From Desulfobacterales bacterium (GTDB lineage Bacteria > Desulfobacterota > Desulfobacteria > Desulfobacterales > JALSRD01): a stretch of DNA of 56,884 bases. This document shows, piece after piece, positions 1-8,723 of the stretch (position 1 is the first letter of the stretch; every line of letters starts with the position of its first letter). Location of the stretch: assembly GCA_026984935.1 (NCBI GenBank), contig JALSRD010000055.1, positions 1 to 56,884 on the forward strand, written 5' to 3'. A model generated the notes under the pieces. The model ran no database searches. It was not told the origin of the DNA and saw only the letters and a program-made list of their open reading frames with translations. A program made the position numbers and the translations under genes.

Positions 1-100
1 ACCGCCTCTACTGTGTCGCAGGGCATTTGCGTCTGTATACGACAGCTGCATGCCCTGCGCCTTGTATAGGCGGCAAACGCGACGCTTGCAAAATTCAGGT
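1..100. repeat. Dispersed repeat R1, copy 1 (cut by window edge)
   Basis: The first 100 nt match, in inverted orientation and without gaps, positions 32103-32202, with 3 mismatches that I count by eye. The unit is itself an imperfect palindrome: CAGGGCAT (about 19-26) pairs with ATGCCCTG (about 50-57), and outer arms CCGCCT/AGGCGG lie near 2 and 70. A transcript would fold into a long hairpin. Copy 2 lies at one end of a stretch bounded by inverted repeats, so this is probably the end of a non-coding miniature element whose remainder lies left of the window. Any ORF reading through it is not a gene. Confidence 0.85.
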
Positions 101-320
101 ATCAAAGAACGCTCATCTTTTTGCGCTGAAGCGGCCAGGCGTTGCGACCGGATGGCGCCGAGACCGGGGCTGTCTTGCCGATGGCGGGATTGGTGCGGAG
201 TAGCCGGAGCTTATCGGGCTTACGATTTCGCTTGCCAAAATACCCCGGCGGGTATAATTACAGGCCATGCAAGCTGCTGGTATGCCTTCACCGGCGCACC
301 GGCCGCCCGCGGGAAATGCC
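101..320. other. Intergenic region upstream of the T2SS operon
   Basis: About 220 nt follow the repeat before gspF, with no convincing ORF. A stretch at 150-212 resembles 20483-20549: both begin GGATGGCGCCGA and end with CGGAGT, one base, then GCCGGAGCTT. A promoter-like pair sits at 232-258. Positions 113-250 are GC-rich and could form structure, but I recognise no known riboswitch. Confidence 0.5.
232..258 (+). promoter_or_regulatory. Candidate sigma70 promoter for the T2SS operon
   Basis: A perfect -10 hexamer TATAAT lies at 253-258, with TTGCCA (4 of 6 to TTGACA) at 232-237. The 15-nt spacer is shorter than the optimal 17. It lies about 60 nt upstream of the chosen gspF start and is the only strong -10 in the region. 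Confidence 0.45.
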
Positions 321-1550
321 ATGCCGGTTTACGACTACACAGCCCTGAATGCCAGGGGCAGGAAGATCACGGGCATCATCGATGCCGACAACCCCATGCT
401 GGCCCGCCAGCGCCTGCGCGAAAAAGACGTCTTTCCCGTTTCGCTCAGCGAAGTGTCTGTCCAGCAGGCCACCCGGCCGGGAAAACGCCGCTTCGGCTGG
501 CTGCGTTTCGGGACGCGCGTGCGTGCCGCCGACATCACCATGCTCACGCGGCAGCTGGCGACCCTGGTGGGCGCCGGCTTCCCACTGGTTTCGGCCATGG
601 ACGTGCTCATTCCGCAGACCAAAGCCGCCCACCTGCAGAAAACACTGGCCCGGATCCGCGAGTCCGTGCTGGAGGGACTCAGCCTGGCCAACGCGCTGGG
701 CGCCTACCCGAAGATCTTTTCACCCCTGTACATCAATATGGTGCGCGCCGGCGAGACTTCGGGCACCCTCGAAATTGTACTGGAGCGCCTGGCCGAAATC
801 AATGAACGCCGCCAGGCCCTGAAAAACCGTATCCGCACCGCCCTGGCCTACCCGATTTTCATGTCTTTCATCGGCATGCTGGTGCTGTTTCTGCTGATGA
901 CCTTCATCGTCCCCACGATCACCGGGATCTTTTCGGACATGCACCAGGCACTGCCCACCCCCACCCGCATCCTGATTGCCACCAGTGCGTTCCTCAAACA
1001 CTACTGGTGGGTGCTGCTGGTGCTCCTTTTGGCGATGCTGGCGCTTTTACGGCGCATCAAGCGCACCCGCAGGGGCGCCTACTTTTTCGACCGTCTGGCC
1101 CTGAAAACGCCCGGCGCCGGGATGCTGATCTGCAAGCTCGCGGTGGCGCGCTTTGCCCGCACCCTGGGCTCGCTTCTGGAAAACGGCGTTCCCATGATCC
1201 GTGCGCTGGACATCGTCAGGAACATCACCGCCAACCGGCTGATTTCCGAAACCATCGAAAAGGGCGCGGTAGAAGTCGGCCGCGGCCAGACCCTGTCCAA
1301 ATCCCTCGAGATGCGTGAAATATTCCCGCCCCTGGCGATTCAAATGATCCAGGTGGGCGAGCAGAGCGGCGACCTAGAGGGCATGCTGAAAAAGGTTGCC
1401 GACGTATACGAAAACGAGGTAGAGTCCAAGGTACTGGCCATGACATCGCTGCTGGAACCTATGATGATCCTGGTCATGGGGGTGGTGGTCGGCTTTATCG
1501 TGCTGTCGATCTGCCTGCCGATTTTCGAAATGAACCAACTGGTCAAATAA
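321..1550 (+). CDS. gspF: Type II secretion inner-membrane platform protein GspF
   Basis: GspF is the polytopic inner-membrane platform of the T2SS and couples the GspE ATPase to pseudopilus assembly. The 409-aa product has two T2SSF repeats (about residues 60-185 and 265-390) and hydrophobic segments near residues 175-200, 225-245 and 375-400. I chose ATG 321 because it gives [13 protein letters not shown], the conserved family N-terminus; in-frame ATGs at 267 and 282 would add low-complexity sequence. The Shine-Dalgarno site is weak. GspF normally follows gspE, but here it is the first gene and gspE is last. It is 49 nt upstream of gspG. Confidence 0.95.
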   Translation: MPVYDYTALNARGRKITGIIDADNPMLARQRLREKDVFPVSLSEVSVQQATRPGKRRFGWLRFGTRVRAADITMLTRQLATLVGAGFPLVSAMDVLIPQTKAAHLQKTLARIRESVLEGLSLANALGAYPKIFSPLYINMVRAGETSGTLEIVLERLAEINERRQALKNRIRTALAYPIFMSFIGMLVLFLLMTFIVPTITGIFSDMHQALPTPTRILIATSAFLKHYWWVLLVLLLAMLALLRRIKRTRRGAYFFDRLALKTPGAGMLICKLAVARFARTLGSLLENGVPMIRALDIVRNITANRLISETIEKGAVEVGRGQTLSKSLEMREIFPPLAIQMIQVGEQSGDLEGMLKKVADVYENEVESKVLAMTSLLEPMMILVMGVVVGFIVLSICLPIFEMNQLVK

Positions 1551-1599
1551 CAACCGGCGCGGCGGGCATTTTCGCCGGCCGCTGTTTTTTGGAGGAAAC

Positions 1600-2055
1600 A
1601 TGCCCCTGAAACGCAAAAGAATCTGCGCCGGCCATGCCGGCTTTACCCTCATCGAGCTGATGGTGGTCATTGTCATTCTGGGTATTCTGGCCGGCTTTAT
1701 CGTTCCCAAGCTGATGGGCCGGCCCGAAGAGGCCAAAAAAGTAAAGGCCAAAATGCAGATCGAAAGCCTGGAAACCGCCATCCGGCTTTACAAGCTGGAC
1801 AACGGCAGCTACCCGACCACCGAGCAGGGCCTCCAGGCCCTGGTTGAAAAGCCGGATTCGCCGCCGGTCCCCAAAAACTGGCGCCAGGGCGGCTACGTTG
1901 AAAAAGGCAAAATCCCCAAGGACCCCTGGGGAAACGACTTCATCTATCTGAGCCCCGGCGCCCACGGCGATTACGACATTATCTCCTACGGCGCTGACGG
2001 TGTGCCCGGCGGCGAGGGCAACAACCAGGACATCAACAGCTGGGAAATTGAATAG
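1600..2055 (+). CDS. gspG: Type II secretion major pseudopilin GspG
   Basis: This is the major pseudopilin forming the periplasmic pseudopilus that pushes substrates through the secretin. The 151-aa product has a short basic leader and the prepilin peptidase site G14|F15 followed by FTLIEL, with Glu at mature position 5. A hydrophobic helix follows, then the typical GspG globular region ([18 protein letters not shown] and [10 protein letters not shown] segments that belong to the calcium-binding C-terminal fold). GGAGG lies 5 nt before the ATG. Maturation needs a prepilin peptidase (GspO/PilD), which is not encoded in the window and must be elsewhere. Confidence 0.97.
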   Translation: MPLKRKRICAGHAGFTLIELMVVIVILGILAGFIVPKLMGRPEEAKKVKAKMQIESLETAIRLYKLDNGSYPTTEQGLQALVEKPDSPPVPKNWRQGGYVEKGKIPKDPWGNDFIYLSPGAHGDYDIISYGADGVPGGEGNNQDINSWEIE

Positions 2056-2083
2056 ACACACCGAGCCCGGGCGGCCAGTTACC

Positions 2084-2647
2084 ATGAACGGCCTGGCTCC
2101 CACCCCGCAGCCGGGGGCCCGATCGCTGCCGCGTTTAAGCCAGCCGGATGGCTTTACCCTGATCGAGTTGGTAGTGGTCACCACGCTCATCGCACTGATG
2201 CTGTTTGTCGCCATCCCCCGCTTCCGCAGCCTTCTGGCCACCGACGACATCCGCACGGTCTCCCGCTGGCTGCTGGCCGAAGTACCGCTGCTGAAGAACA
2301 CGGCCGTCTCCCTGCAGCAGGATGTGGCCCTGAATATCGATTTGGACACCGGGCGCATGTGGGCGACCCATGCGGAAATGAACGATGAACAGCGCCGGGC
2401 CGCCGCCGAAAAGGGTTACAAACCGCCGGAAGCGGTACAGATCCGTGACGTGGAATTTGCCCGCGGCGACACGCGCACAAGCGGCCAGGTGGCCGTTTCC
2501 TTCTACCGGCAGGGCTATTCGGACCAAGTCATCATCCATCTGGCGGATGCAGACGGACGGATTTTTTCGCTCAAAATCGAACCGTTTCAGCCCAATGCGA
2601 TCCTTTTCACCCATGAGACGGAATTCGGAAAGGGGGACAACGCGTGA
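2084..2647 (+). CDS. gspH: Type II secretion minor pseudopilin GspH
   Basis: This 187-aa minor pseudopilin belongs to the GspH/FimT family. A 23-residue leader ends with the processing site G23|F24 and FTLIELVVV, with Glu at mature position 5. The C-terminal domain is divergent, as usual for the family. I start at ATG 2084, 28 nt after gspG; upstream in-frame codons lie inside gspG. The Shine-Dalgarno site is poor, so translation may be coupled to gspG. Its stop overlaps the GTG start of gspI by 4 nt. Minor pseudopilins H, I, J and K form the pseudopilus tip. Confidence 0.88.
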   Translation: MNGLAPTPQPGARSLPRLSQPDGFTLIELVVVTTLIALMLFVAIPRFRSLLATDDIRTVSRWLLAEVPLLKNTAVSLQQDVALNIDLDTGRMWATHAEMNDEQRRAAAEKGYKPPEAVQIRDVEFARGDTRTSGQVAVSFYRQGYSDQVIIHLADADGRIFSLKIEPFQPNAILFTHETEFGKGDNA

Positions 2648-3066
2648 AAGCGTCACCTGAAAAGGCCCGGCCAGCTCCTGCCGGGACCACGGACGGTTCC
2701 GGCTTTACCTTCCTGGAGATCATGGTGGCCTTGTCCGTTATCGCCATCGTACTGGTATCGGTCTACAAAATGCAGTCCCAAACGCTTGCCATGAGCGCTG
2801 AAAAGCGTTTTTACACCACGGCCCCGCTGCTGGCGGCCGGCAAACTGGCCCAACTCGAAGTCCGGCCGCTTTCTGAAACCGGCCCCCGGGAAGGTGATTT
2901 CGGAGAAAATTTTCCGGATTACCGCTGGTCCGTCGACGTCCAGCAGGTCGAATCGGAGTTTCTCAGCGACGACGCCAGCAAACTTGTGCGCATCGATATG
3001 GATGTGGCTTTTCACGAAAACCAGTTCGTCTACCACCTGCGGACCTACCGTTTCCTGCAACCATGA
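2644..3066 (+). CDS. gspI: Type II secretion minor pseudopilin GspI
   Basis: This 140-aa minor pseudopilin initiates the H-I-J-K tip complex. The start is GTG at 2644, overlapping the gspH stop as GTGA, which indicates translational coupling. The leader ends at G20|F21, followed by FTFLEIMVALSVIAI, with Glu at mature position 5. Size and position fit GspI. The stop overlaps the gspJ start as ATGA. Confidence 0.9.
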   Translation: MKASPEKARPAPAGTTDGSGFTFLEIMVALSVIAIVLVSVYKMQSQTLAMSAEKRFYTTAPLLAAGKLAQLEVRPLSETGPREGDFGENFPDYRWSVDVQQVESEFLSDDASKLVRIDMDVAFHENQFVYHLRTYRFLQP

Positions 3067-3761
3067 AACCTCGTAGCACTCCTTTCAGCCGACCCTGCCA
3101 GAAGGGATTTACGCTGCTTGAAATTCTGGTGGCCATCTTGATATTCGGCATCGTGATGGCCACCATCTTCGGGTCGTTTAACACGGTTTTCTCAAACAGC
3201 GCCAAGCTCTCGCAGGCCAATGCCGATGACGAAATCGCGGCCGGCTGCTTTGCACGCATTACGGCGGACCTGGCATCAATCTACGTGCCGCAGCCTCCCT
3301 ATTTCAAGCCGCCGGGCATAAACGATCCTCCGACGGCCTATCGCGTGGTGCTCGACACCTTTTCAGCTGGCGGGCAGGAGTTTCCGAGGCTGCGGTTCAC
3401 GTCGCTGGCGCATACCCCTTTAAATGGCGATCAGCGCACCGGAATCGCCGAAATCGTGTACTATGTCATGGCCGACAACGACCGGATGATCCTCAAACGT
3501 GCCGACACGCTGTTTCCCTACCACGATTTCGAGGCGCGCAGCGCCGATCCGGTGCTGTGTCCGCACATCACGGCGCTGACCATTGAACTGTACGATGCCG
3601 AAGGTGAAGTGCACGACGCTTGGAATTCGGATTCGCCGGACTTCGGCCGCGCAACGCCGCGGGCCGTCCACCTGGCACTGGCCATGGGCAGCGGTGACGA
3701 TGCACGCAAGTTTGAAACCACCGTAAAGCTGCAGGTATACAGAGACCGGGAACGCCCATGA
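3063..3761 (+). CDS. gspJ: Type II secretion minor pseudopilin GspJ
   Basis: This 232-aa minor pseudopilin has a leader ending at G15|F16 and the helix start FTLLEILVAILIFGI, with Glu at mature position 5. The globular domain is larger than those of H and I, as expected for GspJ, which binds GspI and GspK in the tip complex. It starts in a 4-nt ATGA overlap with gspI and ends in an ATGA overlap with gspK, so I-J-K are probably co-translated in fixed ratio. Confidence 0.92.
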   Translation: MKPRSTPFSRPCQKGFTLLEILVAILIFGIVMATIFGSFNTVFSNSAKLSQANADDEIAAGCFARITADLASIYVPQPPYFKPPGINDPPTAYRVVLDTFSAGGQEFPRLRFTSLAHTPLNGDQRTGIAEIVYYVMADNDRMILKRADTLFPYHDFEARSADPVLCPHITALTIELYDAEGEVHDAWNSDSPDFGRATPRAVHLALAMGSGDDARKFETTVKLQVYRDRERP

Positions 3762-4843
3762 ACAGGCCGCACGCATACACCAACCCCCTGTCCTGCCGAC
3801 GCGGCATCGCCCTGCTGGTTACGCTGGCGATCATCACGCTGCTGATCGCCAGCGTGCTGGAGATGAACCGCCGGGTGCGCGCCCAGATCACGGCCGCCGC
3901 CCTGCTGCGCGACCGCACGACACGCGTCCAGATGGCTGAATCCGGTACACAGATGGCCATGGCCCTGCTGATCGAAGACAAAAAAAACTCCCAGGTGGAC
4001 ACCTTGCAGGAAGACTGGGCCAACCCCGAAAAACTGGCCCAGGCTGTGGCCCAGATGCCCTTCGAGCGCGGCAGGCTGGTCATCGTGATCCGCGATGCGC
4101 TGGCGAAAATCCAGGTCAACGCGCTGGTCGATGCGCCCTATGGGCGGCAGTTCAACGTCCACCAGCAACTGCTCTGGGAACGCTTCATAGACATTATGAA
4201 CACACGCCTGAAGCCTGACGAGGCCTTCGACGCAACGGCCATTATCAACGCCTTGAAAGACTGGCTGGATGCCGGCGACGACGATGCCATAACGGGCTTA
4301 AGCGGCGCGGAGTCAGACTACTACCAGTCGCTGAAGACGCCCTATGCCTGCCGCAACGGCCCCATTTTCTGGCTGCCCGAACTGCTGCGGGTCAAGGGGG
4401 TTTCAGCCCTTTTGTACCACGGCCGCCCCAAAACCCCGGGTATCGCCGCGTATACAACCGTGCAGGGCGCCGCAGGAAACGATAATGCCTTGACATTTGA
4501 GGGAAAAATAAATATAAATACCGCTGCATTACCCGTACTGGCAGCAATTTTGCCGACCGAGAATCAGGACCTGGCGCAGGCTATTTTCGACTTTCGCAGT
4601 GAAACTTCCAACGGCGCGTATGTCAACGATCTGACCGCACCCGACTGGTACAAAAACGTCCCCGGCGCTGCAAATCTGAAAATCGACTCCAAACTGATAA
4701 CCACGGCCAGCGATATTTTCGAAATTGAATCCAGCGCCGAATTAAACGGCGTCAAATTCAGCACTGTGAGCATCGTGCGCCGCCTGCGGGATAAAAAAAG
4801 CGGCCAGACGATCTGCCGTGTCCTGAGCCGCCGGACCCAATAG
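3758..4843 (+). CDS. gspK: Type II secretion minor pseudopilin GspK
   Basis: This is the largest minor pseudopilin (361 aa), thought to cap the pseudopilus. The prepilin-type site follows RRG (G16|I17), and the next segment IALLVTLAIITLLI has no Glu at mature position 5, a known GspK feature. An alpha-helical insertion region follows (about residues 110-260), with a C-terminal helix-hairpin-helix-like segment (KININTAALPVLAAIL) typical of GspK. The ATGA overlap with gspJ shows tight coupling. Confidence 0.93.
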   Translation: MNRPHAYTNPLSCRRGIALLVTLAIITLLIASVLEMNRRVRAQITAAALLRDRTTRVQMAESGTQMAMALLIEDKKNSQVDTLQEDWANPEKLAQAVAQMPFERGRLVIVIRDALAKIQVNALVDAPYGRQFNVHQQLLWERFIDIMNTRLKPDEAFDATAIINALKDWLDAGDDDAITGLSGAESDYYQSLKTPYACRNGPIFWLPELLRVKGVSALLYHGRPKTPGIAAYTTVQGAAGNDNALTFEGKININTAALPVLAAILPTENQDLAQAIFDFRSETSNGAYVNDLTAPDWYKNVPGAANLKIDSKLITTASDIFEIESSAELNGVKFSTVSIVRRLRDKKSGQTICRVLSRRTQ

Positions 4844-4928
4844 CGTCGAAAGCCTGCGCGGCGCGCACGGCGCACCGGCACCGCCGTGGCGCGACGGCGG
4901 GCACATCTTCCACAGGGGCAAAAGGTTC

Positions 4929-6383
4929 ATGAGCCGCAAGATATTGGGAATCGACATCTGTACGCACGCGGTTTCAGCAGTACTGCTGAAAGCCGGGTTG
5001 CGGGATGCTGCCGTAGACAGCTGCATGTTCCTGAAGCTGCCGGAAAACAAAGATTTTCACGATGCCCTGGCGGAAATACTGCCGAAGATCACGGCGCACA
5101 TGGATGTGGACAAGGCCAGCTGCATGGCCGCTTTTCCTCCTGAACGCATATCCTACCGCAACCTGAAACTGCCCTTTAAAAACAGGCGCAAAATCCGCCA
5201 GGTGCTGCCATTCGAACTGGAGCTGCTGTTACCCTTTGCCATGCAGGAAATGGCATTGAGCCACCTGCACCTGCCCGCCGACGGCGATGCCAACATCCTG
5301 GCCGCCGCCGTGGTGCGCTCCGAACTACAGGGCTTTACGGGACTTTTGGCCGAACATGCCCTGGATCCGGCATCGGTTTCACCGGCCGGTTGCGCCCTGG
5401 CCGTGCAGTTGGCCGCCGTCGAAGGCATGCCGCAGGACTGGCTGCTGCTGGACATCAGCCCGCAAACCGGCACGCTTTTTATCACCGCCGGAGGAAATTT
5501 ACGCCTCATACGGGCTTTTCCCTTAAGCCACGGTGATTTGCCGGCCGGCAAGACCATCGCGGCCGCCGTGCGCCGCACGGTAGCCGCCTTCGAGGACCGA
5601 TCCGCCACCGATTTTACACCCCGGCAGGTATTGCTGACCGGCAGCGGACTATACGACCTGAACCTGGAAGCCGAACTGGCTGAAAGGCTCGACGTGCCGG
5701 TCAGCCGCGCCGACCTTTTGAAGCGGTCTGCCGCACGGTTTGCGGGAAAGCCCGTTGACGGGTGGGTGTCCTACCAGATGGACAAGGCCCTGGCCCTGGC
5801 CATGGCAGGTGCCGGCATGGGAAAGCGCGAGCTTTTGAATTTCCGCCCGCGCGGGGCCGCCCAGAGCCGATTCTGGCAACAGAACCGGAAACCGCTGACG
5901 GTTACCGCTGCGCTGGCGGCCATCCTGCTGATCCTGCTCGCAACCCAGGCGGTGGTGAAAACCCGCGTGCTCAGGCAGCGCCTGGACCATCTGGACCGGC
6001 AGATAACCACGATCTTCAAAGCGACCTTCCCGGATGTCAGACGCATCGTCGACCCGCTGCAGCAGATGCGTGTCAAGCTGCGGGATATCGACCGCGGCCC
6101 CCTGCTTTCCACCGGCAATCCGGTCCGCGCCCTTGAAATTTTAAACGACATCAGCCGGCGTATCCCGGCACGCATCGATGTCACCTTTTCGCGCCTGGTC
6201 ATCTCCAGCCAGGCTGTCCAGATTTCGGCGGTAACGGACACCTTCAACACAGTGGATGAAATTAAGAACCGTCTGATCCAGTCCAATACCTTTGAAAAAG
6301 TGGACATCACTTCGGCCAACCTGGACAAAAGCGGCAAACACGTGCGTTTCAAGCTGAGGCTGCAGTTTCCACAAAAGTCGTAA
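4929..6383 (+). CDS. gspL: Type II secretion GspL (PilM-like cytoplasmic domain, one TM segment)
   Basis: GspL links the cytoplasmic ATPase GspE to the inner-membrane platform. The 484-aa product begins with an actin-like/PilM-type fold (KILGIDICTHAVSAVLL, residues 3-19), has a single TM segment near residues 318-338 and a periplasmic ferredoxin-like domain after it. The start at 4929 follows an AAAGG stretch. The 85-nt gap after gspK is GC-rich (GCGCGGCGCGCACGGCGC region) and could form a hairpin that tunes downstream expression. Confidence 0.88.
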   Translation: MSRKILGIDICTHAVSAVLLKAGLRDAAVDSCMFLKLPENKDFHDALAEILPKITAHMDVDKASCMAAFPPERISYRNLKLPFKNRRKIRQVLPFELELLLPFAMQEMALSHLHLPADGDANILAAAVVRSELQGFTGLLAEHALDPASVSPAGCALAVQLAAVEGMPQDWLLLDISPQTGTLFITAGGNLRLIRAFPLSHGDLPAGKTIAAAVRRTVAAFEDRSATDFTPRQVLLTGSGLYDLNLEAELAERLDVPVSRADLLKRSAARFAGKPVDGWVSYQMDKALALAMAGAGMGKRELLNFRPRGAAQSRFWQQNRKPLTVTAALAAILLILLATQAVVKTRVLRQRLDHLDRQITTIFKATFPDVRRIVDPLQQMRVKLRDIDRGPLLSTGNPVRALEILNDISRRIPARIDVTFSRLVISSQAVQISAVTDTFNTVDEIKNRLIQSNTFEKVDITSANLDKSGKHVRFKLRLQFPQKS

Positions 6384-6412
6384 CGCAACGAACGAAAGGA
6401 TTGACACACGCC

Positions 6413-6934
6413 ATGCAACTAGGGCGGCGCGAGAAACGTCTGGTGATTGCAGCAGCAGGGGCCGTTGCCCTGTTGGCGGCGGTTCTGCTGCTGGTGGGCC
6501 CCCTGATCCGGTCCCAGAGACTGCTCGAAACGCAAATCGCATCCAAACAAAAGACACTGGCCGACATGCTCGCACTGCGGTTGAAATACGTTCAGGCGCG
6601 GGCGCGCGGCGAAGCGGCCCGTTCGTACCTGAGTCACCGCCGCAAGGGATTTACCCTGTTCTCCTTTCTGGATAATCTGGCCGGCCGGGCCGGCGTCAAG
6701 CAGAATATCAGTTACATGAAACCGGCCATCAAAAAATTCAAGGACGTGCCGTTTAAGACTTCGCGCGTGGAGATGAAGCTGAAGGCCGTCACCTTGAACC
6801 AGCTGGTTTCTTACCTCAAACTCGTGGAAACGGCGAAGCAGAGCGTTTTTGTCAAACGCCTGGCCTTGATCCGCAAGGGCAAGGCACAAAAACGCCTGGA
6901 CGCTGTTATGCTGATTGAAACTTACATCTTATGA
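6413..6934 (+). CDS. gspM: Type II secretion GspM
   Basis: This is a bitopic inner-membrane protein that partners GspL. The 173-aa product has a short basic N-terminus, one TM helix (about residues 9-30), a coiled-coil-like stretch (about 33-70) and a ferredoxin-like periplasmic domain. I chose ATG 6413; a TTG at 6401 directly follows the AAAGGA Shine-Dalgarno with no spacer and is unlikely. The stop overlaps the gspN start as ATGA. Confidence 0.85.
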   Translation: MQLGRREKRLVIAAAGAVALLAAVLLLVGPLIRSQRLLETQIASKQKTLADMLALRLKYVQARARGEAARSYLSHRRKGFTLFSFLDNLAGRAGVKQNISYMKPAIKKFKDVPFKTSRVEMKLKAVTLNQLVSYLKLVETAKQSVFVKRLALIRKGKAQKRLDAVMLIETYIL

Positions 6935-7791
6935 TATCCGGCCGATTCACAAAACCGTTGCTCTACACGCTCTATTTTGCGGCCCTGTGCGTCTTTTTCC
7001 TGTACGTCCTGTTTCCGGCGCAAAGTGTAAAAGGCTATATCCAGCGGCAGGTGCAGGAGGCAAACCCGGCATACAGGCTGACCATCGCACGGCTGCAGCC
7101 CGCCCTGCCGTGGCACCTGTCGATGAGCGATATCGCGCTTTACCTGCACGGCCGAAAACTCTTGGCAGCTCCGCAGGGAACGCTTTCGCCGCGCCTGCTC
7201 TCGCTGTTGGGCCCCCAGAAGCGTTTTGACTTCGCAGCAGCGGCTATGGGCGGCCACATACGGGTATATGTCAAGCACCCGCCCCCGCAACTGGCGGCCG
7301 AGATCCATCTCGAAAAGATCAAACTGCAGAAGATACCGGCGCTGAAGGCATTCGGCGGGCGCAGCGCCGCAGGGGTGCTCAGCAGCGCTTTTCAATACCG
7401 CCGGGACAAGGGCTTTTCAAGGGCCGACGGCAGTTTTTCCCTGTCGGATGTGCGCATCGCGCTGGTCAACCCTTTCATGGGCCTGAAAAATGTTCTCTTG
7501 CGGTCCATGAGCGGAAAGTTTACACTTCGCCAGGACAACTTGCGATTCAGCCAATGCACCTTCAGCGGAAGGCAGGCCGACGGTTCGCTGGCGGGGCGCA
7601 TCCTGCTCAGGCAGCCGCCGGGCGACAGCCGCCTGAACATGGAAACCGTCATTCGGCCGCAGGCCGAGCTGCTGGCGGCCCTGAAAAACAGCCCCACCAC
7701 CAGGTGGCTCGCGGCAAAGACCGCACCCAATGCCAAGTTCACGCTGAAGCTGGGCGGGACCATTGCAAAACCCTCGCTGAATCTGCGGTGA
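6931..7791 (+). CDS. gspN: Type II secretion GspN (deltaproteobacterial type)
   Basis: The 286-aa protein has one N-terminal membrane anchor (about residues 9-28) and a long beta-rich periplasmic region of AsmA-like character, as in the GspN family found in deltaproteobacterial T2SS clusters. It starts in an ATGA overlap with gspM and lies 28 nt before gspC. GspN is absent from many T2SS and its precise role is not settled. The assignment rests on position, size and topology more than on a short motif. Confidence 0.78.
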   Translation: MISGRFTKPLLYTLYFAALCVFFLYVLFPAQSVKGYIQRQVQEANPAYRLTIARLQPALPWHLSMSDIALYLHGRKLLAAPQGTLSPRLLSLLGPQKRFDFAAAAMGGHIRVYVKHPPPQLAAEIHLEKIKLQKIPALKAFGGRSAAGVLSSAFQYRRDKGFSRADGSFSLSDVRIALVNPFMGLKNVLLRSMSGKFTLRQDNLRFSQCTFSGRQADGSLAGRILLRQPPGDSRLNMETVIRPQAELLAALKNSPTTRWLAAKTAPNAKFTLKLGGTIAKPSLNLR

Positions 7792-7819
7792 CGCGCACGA
7801 TGCAGCGCAACGAAACCCC

Positions 7820-8680
7820 ATGAAACGCCTTTTTATCCTCATAAACCTGGTATTGCTGGCCGGCATCGCCTTTTCCGCCGTAAAGATTTTTTACCAGATC
7901 ACAACCGCATCCCTGGACCGTTTTGCGGCGCCACGGCCGCAAAAGGTATCATCCGACAACCTGAAAGAAGCAAAACCCGCTAAGACATCCCTCGACACAG
8001 GCGCCATTTTGGCGCGCAACCTTTTTCAGGTCGACGTTTCCGCCAAGGCGAAGCAGACGCCGCAAACCGTCGACATTGACTCGCTGGCACAGACGCGCCT
8101 GGACCTGAGGCTCTGGGGCACGGTGGCCGCACCGGGCGACAGCGCATACGCCGTCATTGAGGACATCAAAAAGAAGCGCCAGCGCCTTTTGCGGGTCAAC
8201 GACCGAATCGAGAATGCCACCCTCAAGATGATCCTGCGCGAAAAAGTGATCCTGGAAGTCGGCGGCAAGGATGAAGTTCTGGAAATGGAAAAGTTCAGCC
8301 GGGCGTCCCGCCGGCCGCTTAAAACCGCGGTACGCGCACCGGCAACCGCCGGTACGGGCGAACAGCACGTGCGTGTACAGCGGCGGGAAATCGAAAATGC
8401 CGTTAAAAACGTCAACCAGCTGATGCGCCAGGTCCGCATCCGACCGCACTTCACCAATGGCCGCGCCGACGGGCTGCGGCTGACCGGTATCCGCAGCGGC
8501 TCGATTTTCAGCCGCATGGGCCTGCGCAGCGGCGACGTGCTGGTGGGGGTCGACGGCGAGCGCATCCAGTCGGTGGACGATGCGCTGAAGTTTTACCAAA
8601 GCCTCAAATCGGGAGGCAGCGTCAAGCTTCAGGTCAAGCGCGGCAATCGTGAAAAAACCATCGATTATCAGGTCGAATAA
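7820..8680 (+). CDS. gspC: Type II secretion GspC (HR domain plus PDZ)
   Basis: GspC bridges the inner-membrane platform and the secretin. The 286-aa product has a TM segment at about residues 4-24, a homology-region domain (about 55-160, with ILARNLFQ and LRLWGTV segments) and a C-terminal PDZ domain (about 205-286, with GLRLTGIRSGSIFSRMGL and GDVLVGVDGERI). The HR domain contacts GspD N0 and the PDZ helps choose substrates. It lies between gspN and gspD, instead of its common position at the start of the operon. Confidence 0.93.
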   Translation: MKRLFILINLVLLAGIAFSAVKIFYQITTASLDRFAAPRPQKVSSDNLKEAKPAKTSLDTGAILARNLFQVDVSAKAKQTPQTVDIDSLAQTRLDLRLWGTVAAPGDSAYAVIEDIKKKRQRLLRVNDRIENATLKMILREKVILEVGGKDEVLEMEKFSRASRRPLKTAVRAPATAGTGEQHVRVQRREIENAVKNVNQLMRQVRIRPHFTNGRADGLRLTGIRSGSIFSRMGLRSGDVLVGVDGERIQSVDDALKFYQSLKSGGSVKLQVKRGNREKTIDYQVE

Positions 8681-8723
8681 TGGTATGCTTCGTTGTTTGA
8701 ATTCAAAAGACTCGGCAGGTGAA

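Noticed and set aside
100-320. Riboswitch (c-di-GMP type) upstream of gspF
   Set aside because: The GC-rich segment is suggestive, but the conserved GCAAAGCC and GAAA-type elements of the c-di-GMP classes are missing.
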